A stretch of DNA of 22,578 bases from CAZKTS01 sp964555735 (GTDB lineage: Bacteria > Actinomycetota > Acidimicrobiia > IMCC26256 > PALSA-555), in the NCBI GenBank assembly GCA_964555735.1, contig CAZKTS010000060.1, positions 1 to 22,578 on the forward strand, read 5' to 3'. The position numbers were made by a program, and so were the translations under genes. This document shows positions 6,104 to 14,139 of this stretch, in pieces. Below the pieces are notes generated by a model. It did no database searches and was not told the DNA's origin. It was given only the letters and a program-made list of their open reading frames with translations. How positions within the stretch are numbered: the first letter of the stretch is position 1; the number at the start of each line of letters is the position of its first letter.

Positions 6104-7357
6104 ATGACGCTCACCGAGCCCCGGACCGCGGCGACGTCCGCGGTCACGCCGCCCGAGTCCGAGTTCCCGCTCATCATCTCGGTCGACGACCACATCCTCG
6201 AGCCGCGCGACCTCTGGCAGCGCGAGCTCCCGGCGTCGGCCCGTGAGCGCGGCCCGCGGGTCGTGCGCGAGAAGGCCAAGCTCGACTTCAAGGGCGGCAA
6301 GCTCGACTTCCAGCGCGACGTGCCCGACGGCAAGTGGTGCGACGTCTGGCTCTACGAGGATCTCGTCCTGGGCACCGGGATCCTGCACGCGGCCGGTGGC
6401 ATGCCGCCCGAGGAGCAGGAGAACGTGCCCGCGGTCTACGAGGACTTCCGCCCGGGTGCGTACGACCAGGCCGCGCGACTGGCCGACATGGACGCCAACC
6501 ACGTGCAGGTCGGGATCAACTACCCGAACACGTTCCCCCGCTTCGCCGGCCAGGGCTTCGCCGAGCGCGACGACAAGGACCTCGCGCTCACCTGCCTGCG
6601 CATCTACAACGACTGGATGATCGACGAGTGGTGCGGCGGCGCGGCGAAGGGCCGTCTCGTCCCCCTGACGCTCGTCCCGCTCTGGGACCCCGTGGCGGCG
6701 GCCGCAGAGGTGCGGCGCTGTGCCGCGAAGGGCAGCTACGCGATCGCCTTCAGCGAGAATCCGGCGAAGCTGGGTTTCGATTCGCTGTACTCGGGGCGCT
6801 GGGACGTGCTCTGGGATGCCTGCCAGGAGACGGACACGACCGTGTCGATGCACATCGGCTCGTCGTCGTCGATGCCCACGACGTGCGACGAAGCACCGCT
6901 CGCGGTCTCGATGTCGCTCAACGCCCACAACGCGCAAGGCTCGGTCTGCGACTGGGTCTACAGCCGGAGCCTCGAGCGCTTCCCCACCCTCAAGCTCGCG
7001 TACGCCGAGAGCCAGGTCGGATGGATGCCGTTCCAGTACGAGCGCATGGACGCGGTGTGGCACGAGGACGTCGGCGGCGTCGACCTCCCGAACCCGCCGT
7101 CCACGTACCTCAAGGGTCGCGTCTTCGGCTGCATCTTCGACGACCTCCACGGCTTGCGGAGCCGCGACGAGGTCGGCATGGACCAGATCATCTTCGAGTG
7201 CGACTTCCCGCACCCGAACGGCTCGTTCCCCCACTCCCGCCGACGGGCGTGGGAGCTCGCCGACGCGGCCGGCCTCGATGCCGGCGAGGTCTACAAGCTG
7301 CTGCGCGGGAACGCGATCAACGTGTACGGCCTCGAGCGCTTCGGCATCACCGAATGA
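6104..7357 (+). CDS. Amidohydrolase-2 family metal-dependent hydrolase/decarboxylase
   Basis: The protein has 417 residues and belongs to the TIM-barrel amidohydrolase-2 group, which includes ACMSD-type decarboxylases and related ring-cleavage enzymes. The N-terminal metal site is DDHILEP (Asp28, Asp29, His30). Next come NHVQVGINYPN, the arginine-rich AERDDKDLALTCLRIYNDW, and GRLVPLTLVPLWDP. Later metal or substrate positions are His in VSMHIGSS and Asp in FECDFPHPNGSFP, and the end is LLRGNAINVYGL. These are the hallmarks of the many actinobacterial members annotated simply as amidohydrolase. ATG 6104 is supported by GAAAGG six bases upstream. It is the first gene of a plus-strand run with MarR ten bases downstream. 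The substrate is not known; a carboxylated ring-cleavage product would fit the family. Confidence 0.92.
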   Translation: MTLTEPRTAATSAVTPPESEFPLIISVDDHILEPRDLWQRELPASARERGPRVVREKAKLDFKGGKLDFQRDVPDGKWCDVWLYEDLVLGTGILHAAGGMPPEEQENVPAVYEDFRPGAYDQAARLADMDANHVQVGINYPNTFPRFAGQGFAERDDKDLALTCLRIYNDWMIDEWCGGAAKGRLVPLTLVPLWDPVAAAAEVRRCAAKGSYAIAFSENPAKLGFDSLYSGRWDVLWDACQETDTTVSMHIGSSSSMPTTCDEAPLAVSMSLNAHNAQGSVCDWVYSRSLERFPTLKLAYAESQVGWMPFQYERMDAVWHEDVGGVDLPNPPSTYLKGRVFGCIFDDLHGLRSRDEVGMDQIIFECDFPHPNGSFPHSRRRAWELADAAGLDAGEVYKLLRGNAINVYGLERFGITE

Positions 7358-7367
7358 CGGGTCGCCG

Positions 7368-7835
7368 ATGACCCGCGCGCCTTCGACCACCGTCGAGCCT
7401 GGCCTGATGGCCGGCGTCATGCGCCTGCACCTGCTGGTCAGCGCGCAGCTCGAGGCAGTCACTGCGTCGCACGGCATCCCGCTGGCCGACTACCTGGTCC
7501 TCGGCGTGGTCCGTCGCGCGCCGCGCGGCCGTACGTCGCCGAGCCAGATCTGCGAGATCCTGCACCGCACGTCCGGTGGAATGTCGCTCGCGCTGGACCG
7601 CCTCGAGCGAGCGGGATGGCTCGTGCGCGCACCCGACGAGACCGACGGCCGCAAGGTCACCATCACGCTCACGCCCGCGGGGCGTGCGCTCGCCGTGCGC
7701 GTCAACCGCGCGCTGCACGACTGGGAGCAGTCCCTCGGCCTCGGCCGGCGACGCGAAGCCGAGCTCCACGCCGTGGTGGACGAGGTCATCGCCGCTCTGG
7801 AGCCCGCGGCCGACGACGTCGCCGCCGCGAGCTGA
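7368..7835 (+). CDS. MarR family transcriptional regulator
   Basis: The protein has 155 residues. The central winged helix-turn-helix is clear: SPSQICEILHRTSGGMSLAL (recognition helix), then DRLERAGWLVR and the wing DETDGRKVTITLTPAGRAL. Flanking helices form the dimerisation domain. MarR proteins are usually repressors relieved by small, often phenolic, ligands. The gene starts ten bases after the amidohydrolase stop, so it is in the same operon and probably regulates it. The 12-bp palindrome at 6058-6069 in the shared divergent promoter is the obvious candidate operator, which would make the loop autoregulatory. ATG 7368 is the first start in the intergenic space and gives the usual family length. 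Confidence 0.92.
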   Translation: MTRAPSTTVEPGLMAGVMRLHLLVSAQLEAVTASHGIPLADYLVLGVVRRAPRGRTSPSQICEILHRTSGGMSLALDRLERAGWLVRAPDETDGRKVTITLTPAGRALAVRVNRALHDWEQSLGLGRRREAELHAVVDEVIAALEPAADDVAAAS

Positions 7836-7851
7836 GCACTCGGAGGTGCCC

Positions 7852-8232
7852 GTGTCCGACCCCACCGTCATCTTCCGCCAGATGATCGAGGCCTTCGACG
7901 CGGGCGACACCGCGCGGGTGCGAACGTTCCTCGCCGATGATGTCGTCGCCTACGTCACCAACGCCGACGGTGGTTCGGACCGCGTCGACGGGGCCGACGC
8001 CTATCTCGCACGCCTGCCCGACACCTCGGAGGCCGAGTACCGCGTCACGGTCACCCAGACGGTGAGCCCGGCCGTCGGCCAGGTCCTCGCGATGGTCGAC
8101 GTGCAGGCCACCCGCCACGACCGGGCGCTGCACAACCACGCCGCGTTCCTCGCCCGGGTCGTCGACGACCGCATCGTCGAGGTGTGGATGGTCGACGCGC
8201 TGCCCGCGTACAGCGACGAGTTCTGGTCCTGA
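7852..8232 (+). CDS. SnoaL-like / NTF2-fold small protein
   Basis: The protein has 126 residues with the alpha+beta cone-fold pattern of SnoaL-like proteins. Helix 1 is IFRQMIEAFDAGDTARVRTF, followed by LADDVVAYVTN, and the fold ends with AAFLARVVDDRIVEVWMVD. Members are polyketide cyclases, ketosteroid isomerase-like enzymes or ligand-binding proteins. His-containing segments (RHDRALHNHA) could be catalytic but no specific activity is visible. GTG 7852 is chosen because GGAGG lies five to six bases upstream. It follows the MarR gene by 16 bases and probably belongs to the same transcript, which suggests a role in the same pathway. Confidence 0.85.
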   Translation: MSDPTVIFRQMIEAFDAGDTARVRTFLADDVVAYVTNADGGSDRVDGADAYLARLPDTSEAEYRVTVTQTVSPAVGQVLAMVDVQATRHDRALHNHAAFLARVVDDRIVEVWMVDALPAYSDEFWS

Positions 8233-8239
8233 GCCGGAG

Positions 8240-8938
8240 GTGGCGCTCGAGGACCACTGGCGACCCGGAGGCACGCTGCACCTGATCGGGCATCGGGGCG
8301 CGGCCGCGCTGGCGCCCGAGAACACGGTCGCCGCGGTGCTTGCGGCCGCCGACGCCGGCGCGACCGACGTCGAGCTCGATGTCCACACGGCCCCCGACGG
8401 CACCCTGCTCGCCCAGCACGACCGCATGCGCCGGAGCGTCGGGACGCGACGCCGACCGGACCCGGTCCTGCTCGGCGCGGTGCTCCAGGCTGCGAGCGAT
8501 CGTGGGCTGGGCGTCTACCTCGACGTGAAGGCCCTGCCGCCGGGTCGTGCGTCGTCGCTCGGCGCCGAGATCGACCGCGTCGCGCTGCGGTTCCGCTGCC
8601 TCGTCGGCAGTCGTGACACCGCGCTCCTCGCCACGATCGCCGAGGCCACCGGGCTGCCGACCTCGGTCCTCTTCGACGATCCGGCGACCGACGTCGGCGG
8701 TCTCGCGCGGGCGACCCGCTGCCGCTTCGTGCACCCCTGCTTCGAGCGCTTCCGCGACCCGCGCCGGTTCCTCGGCGGCCCGCTGCTGGAGACGGCGCGT
8801 GCGCTCGATCTCGGCGTGATCACCTGGAGCACGAACGACCGCGCCGAGGCCGCGGCGGTGATGGAGATGGGTGTCGACGGCGTCTGCTCGGACGACCCCG
8901 GCGTGCTCGTCGAGGCTCGCCGGCTGGCCGGGCGCTGA
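8240..8938 (+). CDS. Glycerophosphodiester phosphodiesterase family protein
   Basis: The protein has 232 residues and the GDPD TIM barrel. The catalytic and metal residues are visible: His18-Arg19 in GHRGA, PENT at 26-29, Glu45 and Asp47 in VELDVHTAPDG, and His60-Asp61. The later acidic metal ligand appears as YLDVKA (Asp where Glu is commoner). The end, ITWSTNDRAEAAAVMEMGVDGVCSDDP, is typical. It hydrolyses glycerophosphodiesters to glycerol-3-phosphate and an alcohol. There is no signal peptide, so it should be cytoplasmic. GTG 8240 is eight bases after the SnoaL-like stop. The GGAGG there abuts the start and is too close to work well, so the start is uncertain by a few codons. Functional linkage to the upstream catabolic genes is unclear. 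Confidence 0.88.
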   Translation: MALEDHWRPGGTLHLIGHRGAAALAPENTVAAVLAAADAGATDVELDVHTAPDGTLLAQHDRMRRSVGTRRRPDPVLLGAVLQAASDRGLGVYLDVKALPPGRASSLGAEIDRVALRFRCLVGSRDTALLATIAEATGLPTSVLFDDPATDVGGLARATRCRFVHPCFERFRDPRRFLGGPLLETARALDLGVITWSTNDRAEAAAVMEMGVDGVCSDDPGVLVEARRLAGR

Positions 8939-8976
8939 GCTCGAACCGTCCTGCTCGTTTGGGGATGCCGACGGCA

Positions 8977-8990
8977 GCCCCGATCGGGGC
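8977..8990. terminator. 14-bp perfect palindrome between convergent genes
   Basis: GCCCCGATCGGGGC could form a five-pair GC hairpin with a GATC loop in transcripts of either strand. It sits in the 130-bp gap between the convergent GDPD and acyltransferase genes. No T run follows on either side, so at best it is a weak or Rho-assisted terminator. Nothing else is seen in the gap. Confidence 0.3.
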
Positions 8991-9068
8991 GTGACCGGAG
9001 CCACCGCCGACCAATCCATCCATGCCCACTTCGGAGCCGATCCATGCGGGGAGAGCACCCGCCGCTGA

Positions 9069-11330
9069 TCAGCCGTCGGTGGTTGCGAACCGCTCCGGGT
9101 TGCTCTGGATCGCGTAGGTGAGCGAGACCACGATCGACGCGACGAGGCGTCGGATCCCGCCGGCGCCCGTCTTCGGGCACTCCGGTCCCGGCCAGTCGGT
9201 CTCGGCGCAGTGGTGCATCAGATCCACCGGGCTGCGCACCGCGACGAGACCCGTGTGGCATCCCGGTTCGCCGCCCGGGAGGCAGGGCATCTTCCCCTGG
9301 AACACCCCGTTGGCGTCCTGAAGGTACGCACCGCCGTCGAGCGCGGTCACATGCTCGGGATCCTCCTCGGCCAGCTTCTGGTTGATCGCACGCTCACCAC
9401 TCCACCGTGCCGTCCCCGCGGCGGGCAGGTCGGCAACGAGGAAGGTGTGGATGCCGAGGGGCTTCCAGATCTTGATGACGTTGCGCACCGACTGCTCCCA
9501 CTGCCCCGCCGCACCGCAGTTGGGATCGATCACCGGCGCGGCATAGACGATGCCGATGTCGGGTCGCGCGCTCGGGTCACGAAGCGACGCGCGCAGGTCG
9601 GGCAACAGGTCGCAGATCGGGTAGCCGACCTTCACGACACCAGTGACGATCGCGTTGCGCGGCTCGAGCGCGCGCGTCAGGCACGGGAGGCTCTCGACGG
9701 CCAGCGAGTTGCCGAGGAACTGGACGCGCAGGGCCGGGCCGGGCACCAGCGGCTCTGCGGGCGCCGGTGGGTCGCAGTGCGGCGCGGCCGCGTAGCTCGC
9801 GGTCACCTCCGCGGCCGACTTCGACACCGGGACCGCACCCGCCAGCTGTACGTTCGGCAAGGTCATCGACGGCACCAGGAGCACGACCGACAGGGCCGTG
9901 ACGACGCTCAGTGGCACCACGACGGGGTTGGAGAGGTTGAGCCGCGGGAGACGGCCCTGGCGGATCGGCTGCTCGACGAGCACGTAGCTGATGAGCGCGG
10001 CCGCGAGCGTCGCCGATGCGCGGGCCGCGAACAGGACGACGCCCGAGAGCCCGGTGCCCTCCTCGGTGATCCACACGGTCGCGGGCCACTGCCAGAGGTA
10101 CACGCCGTAGGAGATGAGGCCGAGTCCCACCAGCGGGCGCCACGAGAACACCCGCCCGAGCGGGTTGGGCCCGGGCTGAGCAGCGGCGGCGAGGACGAGC
10201 AGCATCGCGCCGGCGAGCAACGCGTACCCACCGGTGTAGAGCCACGAGTCCGTGATCTCGGCAGTCGCCATCACGCCGGTGAGCGCGACCGCGGCGACGC
10301 ACCCGCCGACGATCACCGCGGTGCGCGACGCCCGGTGCGCGATCGTCGGGATGCCCGCGCAGAGCGCGCCGAGTGCGGCACCGAACAGCATCGCGAACAC
10401 GCGAGTGTCGGTGCCGTAGTACGCGCGGTTCGGGTCGAGGGGCTCGTACAGCGCAGACATGCGCAGCAACGACGCGATCGAGACGACCACACTCACCGCG
10501 ACGACGACGTACCGGAACGTCCGGCGGCGGCGGAGTGCCTGCTCCGGACGCCCGGAACGGTCGTCGCGACCGACCTGGCGGCTCACGAGCGCGCCGATGC
10601 CGCCGACCACGAGCGGCCACACCAAGTAGAACTGCTCCTCGATCGCCAGCGACCACATGTGGCGCAGCGGGCTCGCGGCCTGGTTCGCGTACTGCTGGAT
10701 GTAGGGCTGGCCGGACGCGATGAACCGCCAGTTCCCGATGTAGAAGAGCGACGCCAGGCCGTCGTCGGAGACGTGCTGCGCCTCGACCGCGTCGGCGACG
10801 AAGACCACGTACGCGGCCACGACGAGGGTGAGCAGCAGCAGCGCCGGCAGCAGCCGACGGGCCCGCCGGCCCCAGAACCGCGCCAGCGCGATGCCCCCGG
10901 TGCCCTCGAGCTCGCGCACCAACAGGCTCGTGATGAGGAACCCGCTGAGCACGAAGAACACGTCGACGCCCAGGAACCCGGCGGGCAGCAGCTCGGGTGT
11001 GAAGTGGTAGAGCACGACCGCCAGCACCGCCAGGCCGCGCAGGCCGTCGAGCGCGCGCAGGTGTGGCATCGGGGCGAGCGAGGTGCGCCTCGGCGTCGCG
11101 TCGCGACGCTCGGCCGGGGCTGGACGCGGAGCTCGCGCGGCCCGACGGGGCTCGGGCGCCGGTGGTCGGCGGGCCGGCCGTCGGTCCGGCGGGCCCGGGC
11201 GTCGCGGCGCGGGCCCGGGACGACGCGCCCGCGGAGCCGGAGCCGGGGCCGTCCGCGGGTCGGGCCCGCTCGGGCGAGGCGGCAGGTCCCGCCGGGCGCG
11301 ATCCCCTGGTGGTCGGAGTGCCGTGGGCAT
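9069..11330 (-). CDS. Acyltransferase-3 / SGNH fusion membrane protein (OafA-like)
   Basis: The protein has 753 residues from ATG 11330. After an 87-residue Arg/Pro/Ala-rich leader, the acyltransferase-3 domain begins with LRALDGLRGLAVLAVVLYHF. It continues with GFLGVDVFFVLSGFLIT, FWGRRARRLLPAL, HMWSLAIEEQFYLVWP, SYGVYLWQWP and SYVLVEQPIR across about ten helices. The C-terminal third (about residue 510 on) is an extracytoplasmic SGNH-type domain with VQFLGNSLAVES as block I and DLMHHC as the Asp-x-x-His block. These fusions O-acetylate surface polysaccharides or glycans; the exact target is unknown. ATG 11330 follows GGGGAAGG by three bases. GTG 11351 and ATG 11069 (just before the conserved domain) are alternatives. 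It converges on the GDPD gene. Confidence 0.9.
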   Translation of the reverse strand: MPTALRPPGDRARRDLPPRPSGPDPRTAPAPAPRARRPGPAPRRPGPPDRRPARRPPAPEPRRAARAPRPAPAERRDATPRRTSLAPMPHLRALDGLRGLAVLAVVLYHFTPELLPAGFLGVDVFFVLSGFLITSLLVRELEGTGGIALARFWGRRARRLLPALLLLTLVVAAYVVFVADAVEAQHVSDDGLASLFYIGNWRFIASGQPYIQQYANQAASPLRHMWSLAIEEQFYLVWPLVVGGIGALVSRQVGRDDRSGRPEQALRRRRTFRYVVVAVSVVVSIASLLRMSALYEPLDPNRAYYGTDTRVFAMLFGAALGALCAGIPTIAHRASRTAVIVGGCVAAVALTGVMATAEITDSWLYTGGYALLAGAMLLVLAAAAQPGPNPLGRVFSWRPLVGLGLISYGVYLWQWPATVWITEEGTGLSGVVLFAARASATLAAALISYVLVEQPIRQGRLPRLNLSNPVVVPLSVVTALSVVLLVPSMTLPNVQLAGAVPVSKSAAEVTASYAAAPHCDPPAPAEPLVPGPALRVQFLGNSLAVESLPCLTRALEPRNAIVTGVVKVGYPICDLLPDLRASLRDPSARPDIGIVYAAPVIDPNCGAAGQWEQSVRNVIKIWKPLGIHTFLVADLPAAGTARWSGERAINQKLAEEDPEHVTALDGGAYLQDANGVFQGKMPCLPGGEPGCHTGLVAVRSPVDLMHHCAETDWPGPECPKTGAGGIRRLVASIVVSLTYAIQSNPERFATTDG

Positions 11331-11399
11331 GGGCCTTCCCCGTGAGATCACGCGGGATGGACCGGCCCAACCCGGCGCCTTCGCCGCGATCCGCCGGGA

Positions 11400-11405
11400 A
11401 TGCTA
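11400..11405 (-). promoter_or_regulatory. Possible -10 box of the acyltransferase gene
   Basis: TAGCAT on the minus strand would start transcription near 11393 and leave about 60 bases of leader before ATG 11330. No convincing -35 accompanies it. It lies in the 147-bp gap upstream of the acyltransferase, where nothing else stands out. Confidence 0.3.
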
Positions 11406-11477
11406 CCGAACCGGGGCGCGGTGCTGCCTCGGATCCCGTGCCGGGGCATGGGCCGACCGGTCGGGCCGGCCAGCCGC

Positions 11478-11810
11478 TCAGCTCGGTGATTCGTCGACGA
11501 GCAGGAGGTCGGCGAGGCCGGTGATCTCGAAGACCCGGCGGGGCGTCGGAGCCACATCCTGGATGCGGAGGCTGCGGCCTTCCTCGCGCAGGCGGTTGGA
11601 GCAGGCGGTGAGCACGCTGAGGCCGGTCGAGTCGATGAACGTCAACCCGGCCGCGTCGACGACCAGGTCGCCCTCCGGCTGCTCCAGGCGCTGGCGCTCC
11701 AGCGCCCGCCCGAGCTCGTCGGCGTTGGCGAGATCGATCTCCCCGCTCACCACCACGGGCGTGCGGATGGGACGCTCGTCCAACTGATGCTCATGCGATT
11801 GCTGCGACAC
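11478..11810 (-). CDS. STAS-domain protein (anti-anti-sigma factor type)
   Basis: The protein has 110 residues, almost all of it a STAS domain. VVVSGEIDLANADEL (about 19-33) is the first strand and helix. VVDAAGLTFIDSTGLSVL (50-66) carries Ser61 in the D-S-T-G-L motif, the site phosphorylated by anti-sigma kinases in SpoIIAA/RsbV proteins. In its unphosphorylated form such a protein binds an anti-sigma factor and frees the sigma factor. GTG 11810 is chosen because GAGGAG lies about six bases upstream and the length then equals a single STAS domain. The frame is open to 11978 but that part holds promoter-like sequence and no domain. No kinase, phosphatase or sigma factor is next to it, so its partner is elsewhere. 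Confidence 0.9.
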   Translation of the reverse strand: MSQQSHEHQLDERPIRTPVVVSGEIDLANADELGRALERQRLEQPEGDLVVDAAGLTFIDSTGLSVLTACSNRLREEGRSLRIQDVAPTPRRVFEITGLADLLLVDESPS

Positions 11811-11895
11811 CGTGCGCTCCTCTTCCGGACCGGCCGTGGTCGGAAGGGCCGTCGCTCCGGTTGCCGGGCGAAGAGGCGACTCCTCGTTGGCACCC

Positions 11896-11901
11896 ACCGT
11901 A
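11896..11901 (-). promoter_or_regulatory. Possible -10 box of the STAS gene
   Basis: TACGGT on the minus strand, about 85 bases before GTG 11810, matches the -10 form used elsewhere in the window. There is no clear -35. A transcript from here would carry a leader of roughly 80 bases with a GAGGAG site. Confidence 0.3.
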
Positions 11902-11935
11902 ACCGTCCCAGCGCCCAGGGACACCGGTCGGGCCA

Positions 11936-11955
11936 CGAAACCCCCGGTCGGGGGG
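11936..11955 (-). terminator. Hairpin plus short T run downstream of tRNA-Leu
   Basis: On the minus strand CCCCC, loop GACC, GGGGG is followed by TTTCG. It lies about 40 bases after the tRNA 3' end and is the best intrinsic-terminator candidate in the window, though the T run is short. Confidence 0.5.
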
Positions 11956-11992
11956 AGTGTCACCTGCCGTGGACGCACCGCCAGCGTCGCGA

Positions 11993-12079
11993 TGGTGTCG
12001 GAGGGGGGACTTGAACCCCCACGCCCTTGCGGGCACTAGCCCCTCAAGCTAGCGCGTCTGCCGATTCCGCCACTCCGAC
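11993..12079 (-). tRNA. tRNA-Leu (anticodon GAG), CCA encoded
   Basis: The minus strand folds as a class II tRNA. The acceptor stem GTCGGAG pairs with CTCCGAC and is followed by A and CCA in the DNA. The anticodon stem CTAGC/GCTAG closes the loop TTGAGGG, which puts GAG at positions 34-36; this reads CUC and CUU leucine codons. The long variable arm (GCCC, GCAA loop, GGGC) and the T arm GGGGG-TTCAAGT-CCCCC confirm leucine rather than a class I tRNA. The length is 87 bases including CCA. Confidence 0.95.
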
Positions 12080-12090
12080 GTGGACGGGAG

Positions 12091-12096
12091 AGTGTA
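12091..12096 (-). promoter_or_regulatory. -10 box of tRNA-Leu
   Basis: TACACT on the minus strand lies 11 bases before the tRNA 5' end, so the primary transcript would begin a few bases upstream of the mature RNA. The -35 region is poor. The gene thus probably has its own promoter although it follows the dpp operon. Confidence 0.5.
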
Positions 12097-12100
12097 GCGA

Positions 12101-12120
12101 AGCGACCTCCAGGAGCCGCT
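12101..12120 (-). terminator. Imperfect hairpin just after the dppF-like gene
   Basis: The 20 bases directly after the stop can form a stem of about seven pairs including G-T pairs, followed by TTCGCT. It may slow or end transcription of the peptide transporter operon. It overlaps the upstream part of the tRNA promoter. Confidence 0.25.
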
Positions 12121-12121
12121 T

Positions 12122-13128
<1,007 letters not shown>

Positions 13129-13132
<4 letters not shown>

Positions 13133-14139
13133 GCGTCCGCCGAGGTGAGCGCGACGAGCTCGTCCTTGCGGAAGCACGCCGAGCGATGCGATGCGTCGCC
13201 GTCGACCGGTTCGAGCTCGGGACGCTCTTGGCTGCAGTGCTCGACCGCGTACGGACACCGCGGCGCGAGCGCGCACCCGGGCGGCAGCGCGAGCAGGCTC
13301 GGCGGCGTACCGGGGATGGTCGCGAGCGGTTCGCGACGGTCGGCGTCGAGGCGCGGCAACGACCCGAGGAGCCCGATGGTGTACGGATGCCGCGGCGCGT
13401 AGAACAGATCGTCGAGCGATCCTTCCTCGACGATCCGGCCGGCGTACATGACGACCACACGGTCGGCGAGCCCCGCGACGACGCCGAGGTCGTGGGTGAT
13501 GAGCAGCATGGCCGCGTCGGTCTCGCGTTGGGCGTGGCGCAGGACGTCGAGCACCTGAGCCTGGATCGTGACGTCGAGCGCGGTCGTCGGCTCGTCGGCG
13601 ATGAGCAGCTTCGGTCGGTTGGCGATCGCCATCGCGATCATCGCCCGCTGGCGCATCCCGCCCGAGAACTGGTGTGGGAAGTCACGCGCCCGGTCGCCGG
13701 CGTGCGGGATCCCGACATCCTCCAACAGCTCGGCGGCACGCCGGTTGGCCGCCTTCTTGTCGGTGTAGGTGTGCACGAGCAGCGCCTCGGCGATCTGCGC
13801 GCCCACGCGGTGCGCCGGGTTCAGCGACGACAACGGATCCTGGAAGATCATGGCGAGGTCGCCGCCGCGCAGCCGCCGATAGTCGCGATCGGGCAGCCCG
13901 ACGAGGTCTCGCCCCTGGTACCGGATCGCGCCGCCGCCGATCCGCCCGGGTTTGCGCACCAACCCCATCACCGAGAGTGCGGTGACGCTCTTGCCCGAAC
14001 CGGACTCCCCCACCACCGCCACCGTCTCGCCGGCGTGCACGACCAGATGGACGCCGTTCACCGCGCGGACGACGCCGTCTTCGGTGCCGAACTCCACCTG
14101 GAGATCCTCGAGCTCGAGAAGCGGGGCGGCCTCGCTCAC
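13129..14139 (-). CDS. dppD: Oligopeptide/dipeptide ABC transporter ATPase (DppD/OppD-like)
   Basis: The protein has 336 residues. Walker A is GESGSGKSV, with Val in place of Thr at the last position, which is common in DppD. The Q loop is FQDPLSSLNP, the signature FSGGMRQRAMIAMAIA, Walker B LLIADEPTTALD and the H loop LITHDLGVV. The C-terminal region has HPYTIGLLGSLP and four cysteines as C-x5-C-x6-C-x19-C, starting at GCALAPRC. It pairs with the DppF-like ATPase as a heterodimer under the two permeases. GTG 14139 overlaps the stop of the dppC-like gene (GTGA) and its own stop overlaps the next start, so translation of C, D and F is coupled. Confidence 0.93.

Noticed and set aside
9210..11345. 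Long plus-strand frame opposite the acyltransferase
   Set aside because: The minus-strand product has all the acyltransferase-3 motifs, whereas the plus-strand translation is low-complexity and charged.
11993..12079. tRNA-Ser with anticodon TGA
   Set aside because: Shifting the loop by one base to read TGA breaks the anticodon stem, while CTAGC/GCTAG pairs perfectly around GAG.
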